IMG/VR virus record: IMGVR_UViG_3300035190_000145
Coordinates: 1-37,614 of that record
Source of the DNA: a virus
DNA length: 37,614 nt
Reading direction: 5' to 3' (one strand)
The position numbers and the translations under genes are program-made. Of this stretch, positions 1-7,603 are shown one piece after another; the stretch's first letter is position 1, and each line of letters begins with the position of its first letter. Below the pieces are notes generated by a model that made no database searches, was not told where the DNA came from, and saw only the letters and a program-made list of their open reading frames with translations.

Positions 1-106
1 ATCCTCCCGTTGTCGATCCTTCATCAGCGAAGCTCAAGGCTGCTGCTAATGGTAAATTATCTAGGTCTATTTCCCATTCATCTGTTCTCGGTGTGTCTGT
101 TTTCAT
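1..106 (-). CDS. partial hypothetical protein, N-terminus only
   Basis: The ATG at 106-104 opens a frame that stays open to the window edge, giving about 35 residues beginning MKTDTPRTDEWEIDLDNLPL. The visible part is acidic, with no membrane segment and no recognised domain. AGGA lies 5 nt upstream (AGGATAATATG), one of the few clear Shine-Dalgarno sequences in the early region. The start lies just after the TAA of the preceding small gene, so it continues the leftward early operon. The function cannot be told from this fragment. Confidence 0.55.
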   Translation of the reverse strand, partial: MKTDTPRTDEWEIDLDNLPLAAALSFADEGSTTGG

Positions 107-107
107 A

Positions 108-245
108 TTATCCTATGGTTGGCATTGTTGCTCGTTCGAGCAAATTTTGGAAATAATCTTCTGTGAGAACGCGCACTTGCGTCCCGTTTGGGTGGTTGTT
201 TTCTGATTGCCAGTTGGTCAGATAATCCTTTGGTCTAGTATCCAA
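108..245 (-). CDS. small hypothetical protein, 45 aa, TTG start
   Basis: This short soluble-looking product contains LTNWQSENNHPNGTQVRVL and ends RATMPTIG. The frame has no ATG near its beginning. The TTG at 245-243 is the best start, giving a 28-nt overlap with the upstream membrane peptide. A CTG overlapping that gene's stop (CTGA at 221-218) is the alternative. Its amino-acid composition looks coding, and it fills the gap between two other small genes on the same strand. No family was recognised. Confidence 0.35.
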   Translation of the reverse strand: MDTRPKDYLTNWQSENNHPNGTQVRVLTEDYFQNLLERATMPTIG

Positions 246-316
246 AAGAGAAGGAGCATGATCGCTAGGTACACGACTAGCTGTGGAAATTCAAAAGGTG
301 GTATTTCAAATTTCAT
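218..316 (-). CDS. single-pass membrane micropeptide, 32 aa
   Basis: The ATG at 316-314 overlaps the TGA of the preceding 46-aa gene (ATGA), a classic translational-coupling junction. The product is 32 residues: a short N-terminus (MKFEIPPFEFPQ), a strongly hydrophobic stretch of about 17 residues (LVVYLAIMLLLFWIL) and a short tail DQRII. It would be an inner-membrane peptide. The role is unknown; early-expressed membrane peptides of phages sometimes alter host physiology or exclude other phages, but nothing here identifies a target. Confidence 0.45.
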   Translation of the reverse strand: MKFEIPPFEFPQLVVYLAIMLLLFWILDQRII

Positions 317-453
317 GGTTGGATGCCGATGAGTTTTAGAATGATGGCGACGAAGCGATTGGGCTGCTCAGCAGCTTGCTTCACGGCAATCGGGCACTGA
401 TAGAGCACGATGACTGGTTTGTGGAATGGTGTGTGGGTGATACGTGTTTTCAT
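313..453 (-). CDS. small hypothetical protein, 46 aa
   Basis: The frame opens with ATG at 453-451, which overlaps the TGA of the upstream 76-aa gene (ATGA), and ends in TGA overlapping the next ATG. Both junctions are 4-nt overlaps, which argues strongly for real coupled translation. The product begins MKTRITHTPFHKPVIVLYQC and is mildly basic with a hydrophobic C-terminal stretch (FVAIILKLIGI). The leader is A-rich (AACAACA) with no Shine-Dalgarno. No family was recognised. Confidence 0.5.
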   Translation of the reverse strand: MKTRITHTPFHKPVIVLYQCPIAVKQAAEQPNRFVAIILKLIGIQP

Positions 454-680
454 TGTTGTTTGGTTGTTAGGGTTATTGCTCTTCTGCTTATGGAGATAGG
501 TTCTGCCACCACGTTTGTGATGTCATGTATGTGATACTTGGCGAGGGAGATTGCGCGTTTCGCGGTGGTTGCCGCTATCAGAAACGGTTCACCGTCTCTT
601 CCTTCGAATGCTACGGCGTGCCAGTGGAGGCGTGACTGCTTGTGATACAGTCCTTGCTTGGGTGGTTTGATAGTTTTCAT
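450..680 (-). CDS. hypothetical protein, 76 aa
   Basis: This small basic protein begins MKTIKPPKQGLYHKQSRLHW. The ATG at 680 is preferred over upstream non-ATG starts because it follows the primase-helicase stop at 729 with a short spacer. The central part (LHWHAVAFEGRDGEPFLIAA followed by TTAKRAI) could form a small alpha/beta fold, with an Ala/Lys-rich helix around residues 40-50. No domain was recognised. It is the first gene after the primase-helicase and starts the chain of tiny overlapping genes at the left edge. Confidence 0.6.
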   Translation of the reverse strand: MKTIKPPKQGLYHKQSRLHWHAVAFEGRDGEPFLIAATTAKRAISLAKYHIHDITNVVAEPISISRRAITLTTKQQ

Positions 681-728
681 ATTGTTTGAAGTGAGGTGAT
701 GATGACTCACCCCAATCAAAGGTCAACA

Positions 729-3002
729 TTATATTTCACTAATTTTCATCACTTGGTCAGCGACCTTGAGAACACACTTGCCCTGGCCCTCGTCGAAAGC
801 CCAGCGGTTCCAGTCGGGCACCTTCCAACTTCCCTTGGAGAGCACCTCGCCGGTGTCGTTGCGTGAGAACGATCCAGTAGGCACGTCAAGCCATTTCGCG
901 GTGTTGCCGCCCTTGGCAGCACACTGCACGATGAGCTTCGATTGGAGCGCGAGGTTGACCACGGCGCCGAGTTCCTTCGGACCGAGCCTGCCGATGTCAT
1001 CGGGGAGCTGGGTCTTGCGTCCGTAGCAGGAATCGCCAGCCTTGCCGGTGGCGAAGGGGAAGCCATCTGCGGCTGCCCTCTCCACTGCCAGGACAAGCCA
1101 TGCCATGCGCTCGGTGGTGTTGGCATTGTTGAAGGGATCTTGATCGGTGCGATCCTCCATGCAGCCATTGGCTCGGACGAGGGTTTTCTCCCCGTCGTAG
1201 AGGCCCATGATGTTGCACTTCGCCACGCCCATGCGCCATACCGCATCTTTGTGAGGCTTGATGCCGAGGGCTTTGCATCGTCGATCGTAGTCGGTGGCGC
1301 GGAACATCCCGAAGTTGATCCGGAAGTAGGAAGGAATGGCGGTGGAGCCGCGGATGCTTTCCTTGAGATCCTCCAGGCTCTTCACCGGCTCACTGGATTT
1401 CCGGAGGTGGTGGTTGATAACGAGAGCGGCGCCGAGTTCTCCGCACACCCGGTGGGCTTCGCGCATCATCTCGGAGATCACCACTGCGGAGTTCTCATCG
1501 CCGTGTGAGACGGAGTTAAGGGTGTCGATCGCCACCATAGCAAGTTCGGGAAGCTCGCGGAGGAGCTTGAGCATCTCTGTCCAGCGTGCGCTGGCGCGGG
1601 TGGAGCCGGTCTTGGGATCGCGCTCGGAGAGAGGGAATGCACCGCCGAGTTTTGTCATCGGCAGCACGATCAGGCGGTCGCCTGCCTTCTGGATGAGGCG
1701 GTGCTTGTCAAGTTCCAAGAGCCGGATGTGCATCTCGGTTTGGCTGTCCTCGCAGAGCACGAGCACCGTGGTGCCGCCCTTTACGATCTTCTGGCCGCAC
1801 CATGAGAGGTCGTCGCCTTCTTCAAATGCCGCCAGCTTCATCGCGAGATCGGCAAGCAGGAACGTCTTGCCGGCGCCGCCCTCAGCCACGAACAGGTGAG
1901 GCTCGCCTTGGATGATGAATGAATCGACCAAAAACTTGTGGACCGGCTTCGGTTCAGTCACCCATCGGTGGGCTGCCCAGTTGCGAAGTCCCATCTCGGC
2001 ATCGCCATGCGGGATGATCGGTTCGTATTTCCGCACCTCGGGCATCGGCCCGCGTGCCGTGACTTCCCGATCGAGGAGTGCCTGCCATTCCTTCCGGATG
2101 CGATCCTCCGGCCAGGGTGGCACCATCTGGGAAGCCACCCATCCGCAAGTTGCTGAGTAGGCTTCTGACTCGCCCATCGATCCGCCACGCATGACGTGGA
2201 GGTAGTGCCCTGCCACCTTACTGAAGGCATCCCAGCGGGTGATCCCATCGACGCCACCTTCGCGGATTTGAGTAGAGAGGAGAGCCGTGCTGTCCTGAGA
2301 GGTGATCGGGGAGAAGCTGATCGATGACTGCCTCGGCTTCACCACCGCCCAGGGGGAGGGATTGGCGGTTGCGAGCTTGGCTGCCAGCTCGGGGATAGTG
2401 AACGAGTCGTCAGAGTAGCTCTCGATCGTCACCGCCTTCGTGTCCCCGCCCTTCATGTGGAGGGTGCCGGGCACGCGGATCGGTTGGGTGCGACGCATGA
2501 ACGATGGATCGGCGCCGAGGAGTTCGGCCAGCCTCACGGCGATCGGCACCACCTCGGAGGCTGGGAGCGGTTGTTCCAGCACGTAGTAGGCATGGAGCTT
2601 CGGTCCCCATTGGTTCTTGCCACCGCTGCCGACGATCATTGATGGATCGCCGATCTCTTCCTTCAGCCATTCGATTGCCTGCCATGCGGGGATCTCATCG
2701 AGATCCAGCACCACCGCAGGGAGGAGCTTCACGTTGGCTTCCTTGGCCTGCCGGTCAGAGAGGATCGCTGGGACGATGAACGTGCCGATGAGGTGTTGGG
2801 AGTAGCGCGCTGCGGTGTGCCCGAGGTATCCTTCGATGTTCTGGCAGATCGGTTCGATCGGTGTGTCCTCGGCGAACACCCCTTCCTTGGTGGTTCCTTT
2901 TTCTCCCACGCCTCGGATCATTAAGTATTCCCCTTCCTGCCATGCGTGGTTGGCAAAGAGGGTGTCGATATAGGTGTTGATGTTTTGTGTATTGATTGTC
3001 AT
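729..3002 (-). CDS. bifunctional primase-helicase (AEP primase + RepA-like ATPase)
   Basis: Predicted replication primase fused to a RecA-fold helicase, 757 aa. N-terminal archaeo-eukaryotic-type primase: acidic pair VVLDLDE (D100, D102), a KLHAYY motif with H137, and RVPGT near residue 176, typical of phage AEP primases. C-terminal RepA/DnaB-like ATPase: Walker A EGGAGKT (374-380), LCEDS (416-420), Walker B-like MVAIDTLN (489-496) and NHHLRK (530-535), a sensor-like motif. It would prime and unwind phage DNA at the replication fork. ATG 3002 is 4 nt after the preceding stop with leader TAACAAA and no Shine-Dalgarno. Size and domain order match primase-helicases of temperate phages. Whether unwinding is 5'-3' cannot be judged. 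Confidence 0.85.
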   Translation of the reverse strand: MTINTQNINTYIDTLFANHAWQEGEYLMIRGVGEKGTTKEGVFAEDTPIEPICQNIEGYLGHTAARYSQHLIGTFIVPAILSDRQAKEANVKLLPAVVLDLDEIPAWQAIEWLKEEIGDPSMIVGSGGKNQWGPKLHAYYVLEQPLPASEVVPIAVRLAELLGADPSFMRRTQPIRVPGTLHMKGGDTKAVTIESYSDDSFTIPELAAKLATANPSPWAVVKPRQSSISFSPITSQDSTALLSTQIREGGVDGITRWDAFSKVAGHYLHVMRGGSMGESEAYSATCGWVASQMVPPWPEDRIRKEWQALLDREVTARGPMPEVRKYEPIIPHGDAEMGLRNWAAHRWVTEPKPVHKFLVDSFIIQGEPHLFVAEGGAGKTFLLADLAMKLAAFEEGDDLSWCGQKIVKGGTTVLVLCEDSQTEMHIRLLELDKHRLIQKAGDRLIVLPMTKLGGAFPLSERDPKTGSTRASARWTEMLKLLRELPELAMVAIDTLNSVSHGDENSAVVISEMMREAHRVCGELGAALVINHHLRKSSEPVKSLEDLKESIRGSTAIPSYFRINFGMFRATDYDRRCKALGIKPHKDAVWRMGVAKCNIMGLYDGEKTLVRANGCMEDRTDQDPFNNANTTERMAWLVLAVERAAADGFPFATGKAGDSCYGRKTQLPDDIGRLGPKELGAVVNLALQSKLIVQCAAKGGNTAKWLDVPTGSFSRNDTGEVLSKGSWKVPDWNRWAFDEGQGKCVLKVADQVMKISEI

Positions 3003-3006
3003 TTTG

Positions 3007-3207
3007 TTAGAAAGGTTCGTCTGGTGGTTCGTAGTTGGCGAGGATAAGTTCCTTCGCCACGTTCAGCATCCCGATCTTGGCGAGCAAGAGCTGGGCGTGC
3101 GTGTAGACAGGTCTCCCCTTGGGCGTGGCTGCAAGTTCCTTTTTCAGGTAACTGGTTTCCAATGCGAGCCTGGCCAAGACCGGGTTCAAAGGCTGTTTGT
3201 GATCCAT
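3007..3207 (-). CDS. hypothetical protein, 66 aa
   Basis: This small helical protein begins MDHKQPLNPVLARLALETS and ends NYEPPDEPF. The ATG at 3207 is chosen because the longer frame would lie inside the upstream nuclease gene; it still overlaps that gene by 22 nt. The sequence looks like one or two amphipathic helices with an acidic proline-rich tail. It sits between a Cas4-like nuclease and the primase-helicase, so a role in replication or recombination is possible by context only. Confidence 0.6.
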   Translation of the reverse strand: MDHKQPLNPVLARLALETSYLKKELAATPKGRPVYTHAQLLLAKIGMLNVAKELILANYEPPDEPF

Positions 3208-3953
3208 GCTGGAAGCTCTTGCGATGAAGGGGCGATAGATGGCGATGCTGCGAGACCGTGACAGGTCTTCTGGTAGTCGCAGAAACAGCACTTGAAGAAG
3301 GCTGGGTTCTCGGAAAGCCGAGGCATCTCTTCAGGGGATTCGGTCTGGATGATCCGAGTGGCACGATCGGAGAGTGCCTGAGCGTCCTGTGGATTGAACT
3401 CCACAAACTCCGCATAGATCTCGCCGGTGTTGCGGTTCAGGGCAGTGAAGAGCGAGCCGTTCGGCACGTCGAGGTAGGCCATGTAGGTTTGAAGCTGGCC
3501 GTAGTAGACCGGCTTGCTTTCCTTCACGCCCTTCTTGGCAGTTTCCTTCCAGCTCTTGTCATTCAGTCCCTTGTTCTCCCAGATGATCGGGTATGGGAGT
3601 TCGATCGGACCGCTGCGGATCACGCCGTCGCAGTGCCCTGCGAGCTTGCTATCGGCAGCCTTGAATCCAAACTGCCCACCATCGGTGGTCTCGGTATCAA
3701 GAGAGAATCCTGCCTCTTTCAAGTATTGCGCCACGCGTTCCTCGGCATCGTGTCCCATGTCGAAGACGCGGAGGATCTTGCCTGGAAACCGGTCGGCCTT
3801 GTCGGTCGGTGCCTTGTGGTATTCATAGGCCAGCATCCGCGAGCATTCCTCGCCCCACCTGGATGCCCCGAGGTAGACGCGAGGGGTTTGCTTGGCATTG
3901 ATTTCCTGCATCGACTTGTCGAGCAGCGGTTCAATTAGGTGGGTGATGTTCAT
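3186..3953 (-). CDS. PD-(D/E)XK exonuclease, Cas4/RecB-like
   Basis: Predicted 255-aa metal-dependent DNA exonuclease. The nuclease core shows GHCDGVI (D109), then WENKG with E126 and K128 (the ExK pair), and a following QLQTYMAYL helix (Q153). H68 in MGHDAEE fits the upstream helix of this fold. A cysteine at C37 plus C222, C225 and C231 (C-x2-C-x5-C) matches the split four-cysteine Fe-S cluster of Cas4/AddB-type nucleases. The start ATG at 3953 overlaps the previous stop (ATGA). With the Sak4-like ATPase and SSB it probably forms a recombination set: the nuclease resects ends, the annealer uses the single strand. No cas1/cas2 or CRISPR is present, so a phage recombination role is preferred. 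Confidence 0.82.
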   Translation of the reverse strand: MNITHLIEPLLDKSMQEINAKQTPRVYLGASRWGEECSRMLAYEYHKAPTDKADRFPGKILRVFDMGHDAEERVAQYLKEAGFSLDTETTDGGQFGFKAADSKLAGHCDGVIRSGPIELPYPIIWENKGLNDKSWKETAKKGVKESKPVYYGQLQTYMAYLDVPNGSLFTALNRNTGEIYAEFVEFNPQDAQALSDRATRIIQTESPEEMPRLSENPAFFKCCFCDYQKTCHGLAASPSIAPSSQELPAWITNSL

Positions 3954-4228
3954 TGGTCTTTTTCGGTTAATGCAACTTGGTTGCAAATATGAAGGCAGCG
4001 TGCATAGCCAGCGATATCTGTGCTGTTGTCCCGTTTGCGCTGGTGAACCTCGCGGCTCAGCTTCAGGCAGATCATAAACATCGCCACGTCCCGAGCTTCA
4101 AACTCGATGCCCTTCAGCGCGCTCCACATTTTTGCGGTGCGTGCGAAATCCTGATCGGGTGGTCCGTATTGTGCTTGACGATCGCCGGTGGTGAGGCGGA
4201 GGGCTTCTTCTAGGATATCTTCTTCCAT
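3950..4228 (-). CDS. DUF6378-type phage protein, 92 aa
   Basis: The sequence matches the small family seen in many phage replication clusters: LTTGDRQAQYGPPDQDF, then ARTAKMWSAL, DVAMFMICLKLSREV and KRDNSTDIAGYARCL. These blocks (GDR..YG, a Trp helix, K..R, DN..DIAGY) are the family signature. It is probably a small helical protein; its biochemical role is unknown. It starts 3 nt after the DnaA-like gene stop and ends by overlapping the nuclease ATG, so it is embedded in the early operon. Confidence 0.75.
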   Translation of the reverse strand: MEEDILEEALRLTTGDRQAQYGPPDQDFARTAKMWSALKGIEFEARDVAMFMICLKLSREVHQRKRDNSTDIAGYARCLHICNQVALTEKDQ

Positions 4229-4231
4229 GGA

Positions 4232-4555
4232 TTAGTTGAGTCTGAATTTGTCGATGATCGGCACGATCGAGCGGATGCCTTCCTTGGTCTTGGCTGAGTC
4301 CGAGATCGCCTTCACGCCACGGCATACCGAACGGGTGGTCAGCCCAAACCACGATGCAAGTGTGGCTTGAGGGATGCCGTGGAAGCGGTTGAACACGAAG
4401 AAGATCATCGATCTCCAAGCGGAGGCTCGATGGTTCGGACGTTGGATGAACATCTCCTCCCACGTCACACCTTCGGCATGGGAGATGATTTTTTTCATAA
4501 TGGCGACCTGTTCGCTGGTGGGCTTTCGGTCGAAGAGTTGGTTTGTTAGATTCAT
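4232..4555 (-). CDS. DnaA domain IV-like helix-turn-helix protein
   Basis: This 107-aa protein has a C-terminal HTH around residues 62-84 (IPQATLASWFGLTTRSVCRG). It resembles the origin-binding domain IV of DnaA, where a similar helix pair precedes a basic recognition helix. There is no AAA+ domain, so it is not DnaA itself. It could bind the phage origin or act as a regulator. Start choice: ATG 4555; a TTG at 4624 would extend the frame by 23 residues and overlap the helicase by 20 nt. It lies between helicase and nuclease genes, consistent with a replication role. Similarity is by pattern only. Confidence 0.6.
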   Translation of the reverse strand: MNLTNQLFDRKPTSEQVAIMKKIISHAEGVTWEEMFIQRPNHRASAWRSMIFFVFNRFHGIPQATLASWFGLTTRSVCRGVKAISDSAKTKEGIRSIVPIIDKFRLN

Positions 4556-4604
4556 GTCGGATGTATGTTGGCTGTGTCTGATTATTTCGTCAATGGTTTT
4601 TTTC

Positions 4605-6260
4605 TTAGTTAGCGTGCGCTCCAATGCTGGCTTGGATTTTTTTCTCGTTGAACATCCACGTCAGCATGCAAGCCGCCTTGTATCTGTTAGGGATTGAGAA
4701 GCTCATCGGGCTGATGCCGAGGATCTGGCATTGCTTCTCGCTCGCCCTTTCGTTGAGCCACCGCTTGCTTTTCTTGGCTGCCGATTTGTCACCGTGGGTG
4801 CGGAGGAAGTCATCGCCGTTGGCGAGCGCCATGATCTTGTCGTGGGATCGGTTGAGCAGGCGGATGTTGCGCTCGCCCTTTAGCACGCCGTAGGTCCACC
4901 AGATCCCCGCGTAGTTCACGAGGATGGCTGCGGCGGATAATCCGTCAGCGATCACCACCTGGTTCTCCCAGAGGTTCTCCCAGCGGTAGGGTGAAAGCTC
5001 CAGTAGATCGATCTCGGTAAGCACGAAGTCCCCGACGAGCGCGCGCCCATCCCGATCCTCGGTGAGGAATTGGTGAGCGCAGGCTGGGCAGGTCCGGCAA
5101 CCCATTGGGATGATCGTCTCGCACTTCGGGCATTCCTTGGTGGGTGCCTCGCCGGCCTTGGCTTGCCGGGAGTCGATGATCGCATCCACCTCCAGACCGC
5201 CGTGGTTCAGTAGGCTGCTTCCGAGGTCGATGATGATGCAGTCATCCTTGATGAGGCCGGGGTATTGATCCGGCTCGGAGATCGTGCGGAGGCCGCGACC
5301 GATCATCTGGATCATCGTGCCCTTGTGCATGGATGGGCGGTTGAGGATCACGCAGCTCACCGATGGCTCGTCGAAACCCTCGGTTGCCACCGCGCAGTTC
5401 CACACCATCTGGGTTTCACCGCTCCTGAAACGGCGCCAGATCCCCCGCCTCACGGCATCTGGGGTGGTGCCATCCACGCATTCCACCGCCACGCCGGCAG
5501 CCTTGAATGCTTCGGTCATGTGCTTGGCGTGTGCCACGTTGGTGGCAAAGCCGATGGTCTTGCGATCCTTGGCTAGGTCAAACCATTCCTGGATCACCCG
5601 CTCGGTGACAGGCTCGATGTCCATGAGGGCCGCGGCTGCGTCCATGTCAAACTCGGCACCGTGCTTCTTGAGGCCGCTGAGTTGATCCTGCATCCCGAGG
5701 TCGATGACAAAGGTGCGGGGACGGACGAGGAACCCGCTCTGCACCATCTCAGCAAGGGATACGATGTCGGCTATGTTGGAGAACACTGCCCGAAGTCCCT
5801 TGCCATCGCCCCGTTCAGGGGTGGCGGTCACGCCGAGGATGTGGGTGTCTGGGTTGAGTTCTTTCGCCTGATCGATCACCCGGAGGTAGGATGCCGCGGA
5901 TGCGTGGTGAGCTTCGTCGATCACGATGAGATCCACCGGCTTCATCAGTGGGATGCTCGCCTTCGTGCCGAGGGATTGAACCATGGCGAAGGTGTGCCCG
6001 TCCGGCGCCCACCGCTTATGATCTGCGGCGAAGGTGGCGGTGGTGGCATCTGGTGCTACGCGCTGGAACTTGCCGCGGTTCTGCTCCAGGAGTTCGATCC
6101 GGTGCTGAAGCACGAGCGATCGGGGATAGCTGGCAGCGATAGCAGAGAGAGCGATCGTCTTACCAAATCCAACAGTGGCCACACCGATCGTATTGCCGTG
6201 TTGGGTGAGCGCAGTTTTGCAGCGGTCAACGAATACCGTCTGCCGAGGTCTGAGTTGCAT
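4605..6260 (-). CDS. SF2 DEAH-box helicase with zinc ribbon
   Basis: Predicted 551-aa ATP-dependent superfamily 2 helicase of the RadD/XPB-like type. Motif I TVGFGKT (29-35), motif II DEAH (115-118), motif III TATPE (145-149), motif V ATEGFDEP (292-299) and motif VI QMIGRGLR (318-325) are all intact. After the second RecA lobe comes a zinc ribbon with C377, C380, C388, C391 and C394. The C-terminal ~150 residues are an extra domain also seen in phage relatives. ATG 6260 lies 5 nt after the methyltransferase stop; the longer frame would run into that gene. It likely remodels replication or recombination intermediates. Confidence 0.88.
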   Translation of the reverse strand: MQLRPRQTVFVDRCKTALTQHGNTIGVATVGFGKTIALSAIAASYPRSLVLQHRIELLEQNRGKFQRVAPDATTATFAADHKRWAPDGHTFAMVQSLGTKASIPLMKPVDLIVIDEAHHASAASYLRVIDQAKELNPDTHILGVTATPERGDGKGLRAVFSNIADIVSLAEMVQSGFLVRPRTFVIDLGMQDQLSGLKKHGAEFDMDAAAALMDIEPVTERVIQEWFDLAKDRKTIGFATNVAHAKHMTEAFKAAGVAVECVDGTTPDAVRRGIWRRFRSGETQMVWNCAVATEGFDEPSVSCVILNRPSMHKGTMIQMIGRGLRTISEPDQYPGLIKDDCIIIDLGSSLLNHGGLEVDAIIDSRQAKAGEAPTKECPKCETIIPMGCRTCPACAHQFLTEDRDGRALVGDFVLTEIDLLELSPYRWENLWENQVVIADGLSAAAILVNYAGIWWTYGVLKGERNIRLLNRSHDKIMALANGDDFLRTHGDKSAAKKSKRWLNERASEKQCQILGISPMSFSIPNRYKAACMLTWMFNEKKIQASIGAHAN

Positions 6261-6265
6261 TTCGT

Positions 6266-7312
6266 TTATTGGTTGAGGATTTGATTCAACAGGACACGAA
6301 ATGCTCGCTCTGCGGTAGCTGGAACAACTCCATTCCCAAGCAGTCGTAACTCGTCGGTTCGATTGTCCGAGGTGACATACAGCTCGGCATAGTCCATCCA
6401 ATCGGGATACCCATCAGAGTCTCCACCCAGCGAGGGTTGAGCTTGGCAGATCCCGTTTTCGGTCCGTTCGGTGTCTCTCTCATCCCTTCGATTTGCTCCA
6501 CCTTGCGGCTGAAGTCCGAGCTGCCCGCGATACTTCCCGTTGCTCCCTGAGCTTGTCCCATGGGTGTGGGCCATGCTTTCATCTGATCGTTCAGATTCTT
6601 GCTCCGATCCGGATTGTTGAACCGCTCCGCATTCCACTCCGCTGAACGGAAGTCCCTGCTTTGTGGAGTTGCCCACGACTCTTGGCGGTTCCCATTCGTG
6701 CTGTGGTTGACCGGGTCGTGAGGGCCATGCTTCTGAGCCTCCTCCTGAAGACACCTGCCTCCAGTCCCCGGTTTCCTCGATACTCCTGACATTGCTCTTG
6801 CAGTGGGCCGAGATGAAGACCCGCTTCCGCTGATGAGGCGCGCCAACTTCACTCGCAGAGAATATTCCCCACGTCGAGTTGTAACCAAGTCTTTCCAAGT
6901 CTTCGATAACCTCTCTGAGTCCGAGGCTGATGTGTCCTTCGACGTTCTCAAAGAAGCAGACTCTGGGTCGCATAGCAGCAATTCCATCTGCGATCCAAGG
7001 CCAGAGGTGTCGGGGATCTTCCTTTCCGAGTCTCTTTCCGGCTGCGCTAAATGGCTGACAGGGGTAACCTCCAGAGAGGATGTCCACTCGGTCACGAAAG
7101 TCTGCCCATGGGAAGGTTTTAAGATTCGTCCAGATAGGTGCTGCGTCCAAGAGTCCCGCTTCCATTTTTGAGACCAAGTTCGCGCAAGCGAAGGCTTCGA
7201 TCTCACTAAAAGCGATTGTTCGCAGATTTGGGATTGCTCGTCCAAGTCCGAGATCAATACCTCCGTATCCGGCACATAGGCTGACGTGTGTAATTGTTTT
7301 GGTAGTATCCAC
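6266..7312 (-). CDS. C5 cytosine DNA methyltransferase
   Basis: Predicted 348-aa DNA (cytosine-5) methyltransferase. Motif I SLCAGYGGIDLG (11-22) binds SAM. Motif IV GGYPCQPFS carries the catalytic C85. Motif VI is FENVEG (121-126), motif VIII QRKRVF (161-166) and motif X LGNGVVP near the C-terminus. The target-recognition part between VIII and X is polar and low in hydrophobics, so the target sequence cannot be predicted. A GTG at 7312 is preferred because the core begins soon after and the upstream stretch holds a hairpin; an ATG at 7393 would add 27 residues. It probably protects phage DNA from host restriction. The same DNA carries a second open frame with methyltransferase-like motifs. 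Confidence 0.88.
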   Translation of the reverse strand: MDTTKTITHVSLCAGYGGIDLGLGRAIPNLRTIAFSEIEAFACANLVSKMEAGLLDAAPIWTNLKTFPWADFRDRVDILSGGYPCQPFSAAGKRLGKEDPRHLWPWIADGIAAMRPRVCFFENVEGHISLGLREVIEDLERLGYNSTWGIFSASEVGAPHQRKRVFISAHCKSNVRSIEETGDWRQVSSGGGSEAWPSRPGQPQHEWEPPRVVGNSTKQGLPFSGVECGAVQQSGSEQESERSDESMAHTHGTSSGSNGKYRGQLGLQPQGGANRRDERDTERTENGICQAQPSLGGDSDGYPDWMDYAELYVTSDNRTDELRLLGNGVVPATAERAFRVLLNQILNQ

Positions 7313-7314
7313 AT
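6286..7314 (-). other. overlapping same-strand open frame inside the methyltransferase gene
   Basis: An ATG at 7314, overlapping the GTG start (ATGTG), opens a second frame offset by one base and uninterrupted for 342 codons, ending 20 nt before the methyltransferase stop. Its translation has WATP (214-217), KAWPTP (246-251) and LNPRWVETLMGIPIGWT (292-308). These resemble a tail segment I know from many phage methyltransferase proteins. The leader ACAAATA suits the A-rich starts used elsewhere. Long chance frames are common in this DNA, so it may be a shadow, or a relic of a frame switch in the recognition region. Confidence 0.3.
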
Positions 7315-7370
7315 TATTTGTATGAGAAAGTCTGTCAGCGGCGTGTTTCACAAGGTAACAATGCACCTGT

Positions 7371-7387
7371 GTTGGGATCTCCCCAAC
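7371..7387. promoter_or_regulatory. small hairpin upstream of the methyltransferase
   Basis: GTTGGG (7371-7376) and CCCAAC (7382-7387) form a 6-bp stem with a 5-nt loop in the stretch between the 62-aa gene and the methyltransferase. No T-run follows, so it is not an obvious terminator. It may influence expression and is one reason for favouring the GTG start at 7312. Confidence 0.3.
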
Positions 7388-7414
7388 CACCATACACCAC
7401 TGACAGACAAATTT

Positions 7415-7603
7415 TTATAGGGATGAGACGAACTTGCAGTCAAGATAATCTTTCAATGCTTTTCGCGCTCTCCCTCCGACTGGCTCAGACGTGCTGGCCA
7501 ACCGAAGGATTGTTTTGATGGCATCCGCTTTGCATGGTGTTGTGCTGTTTAGTATTTGCAAAGCGGCCCATAGCTCGATCACGATCAGGGCTTGTTGAGC
7601 CAT
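7415..7603 (-). CDS. hypothetical protein, 62 aa
   Basis: This small helical protein begins MAQQALIVIELWAALQILNS; its second half is basic (AIKTILRLAST, RARKALKDYLDCKF). The ATG at 7603 overlaps the SSB-like gene by 19 nt. No domain was recognised. The amphipathic pattern suggests a helical bundle or partner protein. Its position between SSB and methyltransferase places it in the early operon. Confidence 0.55.
   Translation of the reverse strand: MAQQALIVIELWAALQILNSTTPCKADAIKTILRLASTSEPVGGRARKALKDYLDCKFVSSL

Noticed and set aside
3258-3938. 226-codon plus-strand open frame
   Set aside because: Antisense to the Cas4-like nuclease, which has intact motifs.
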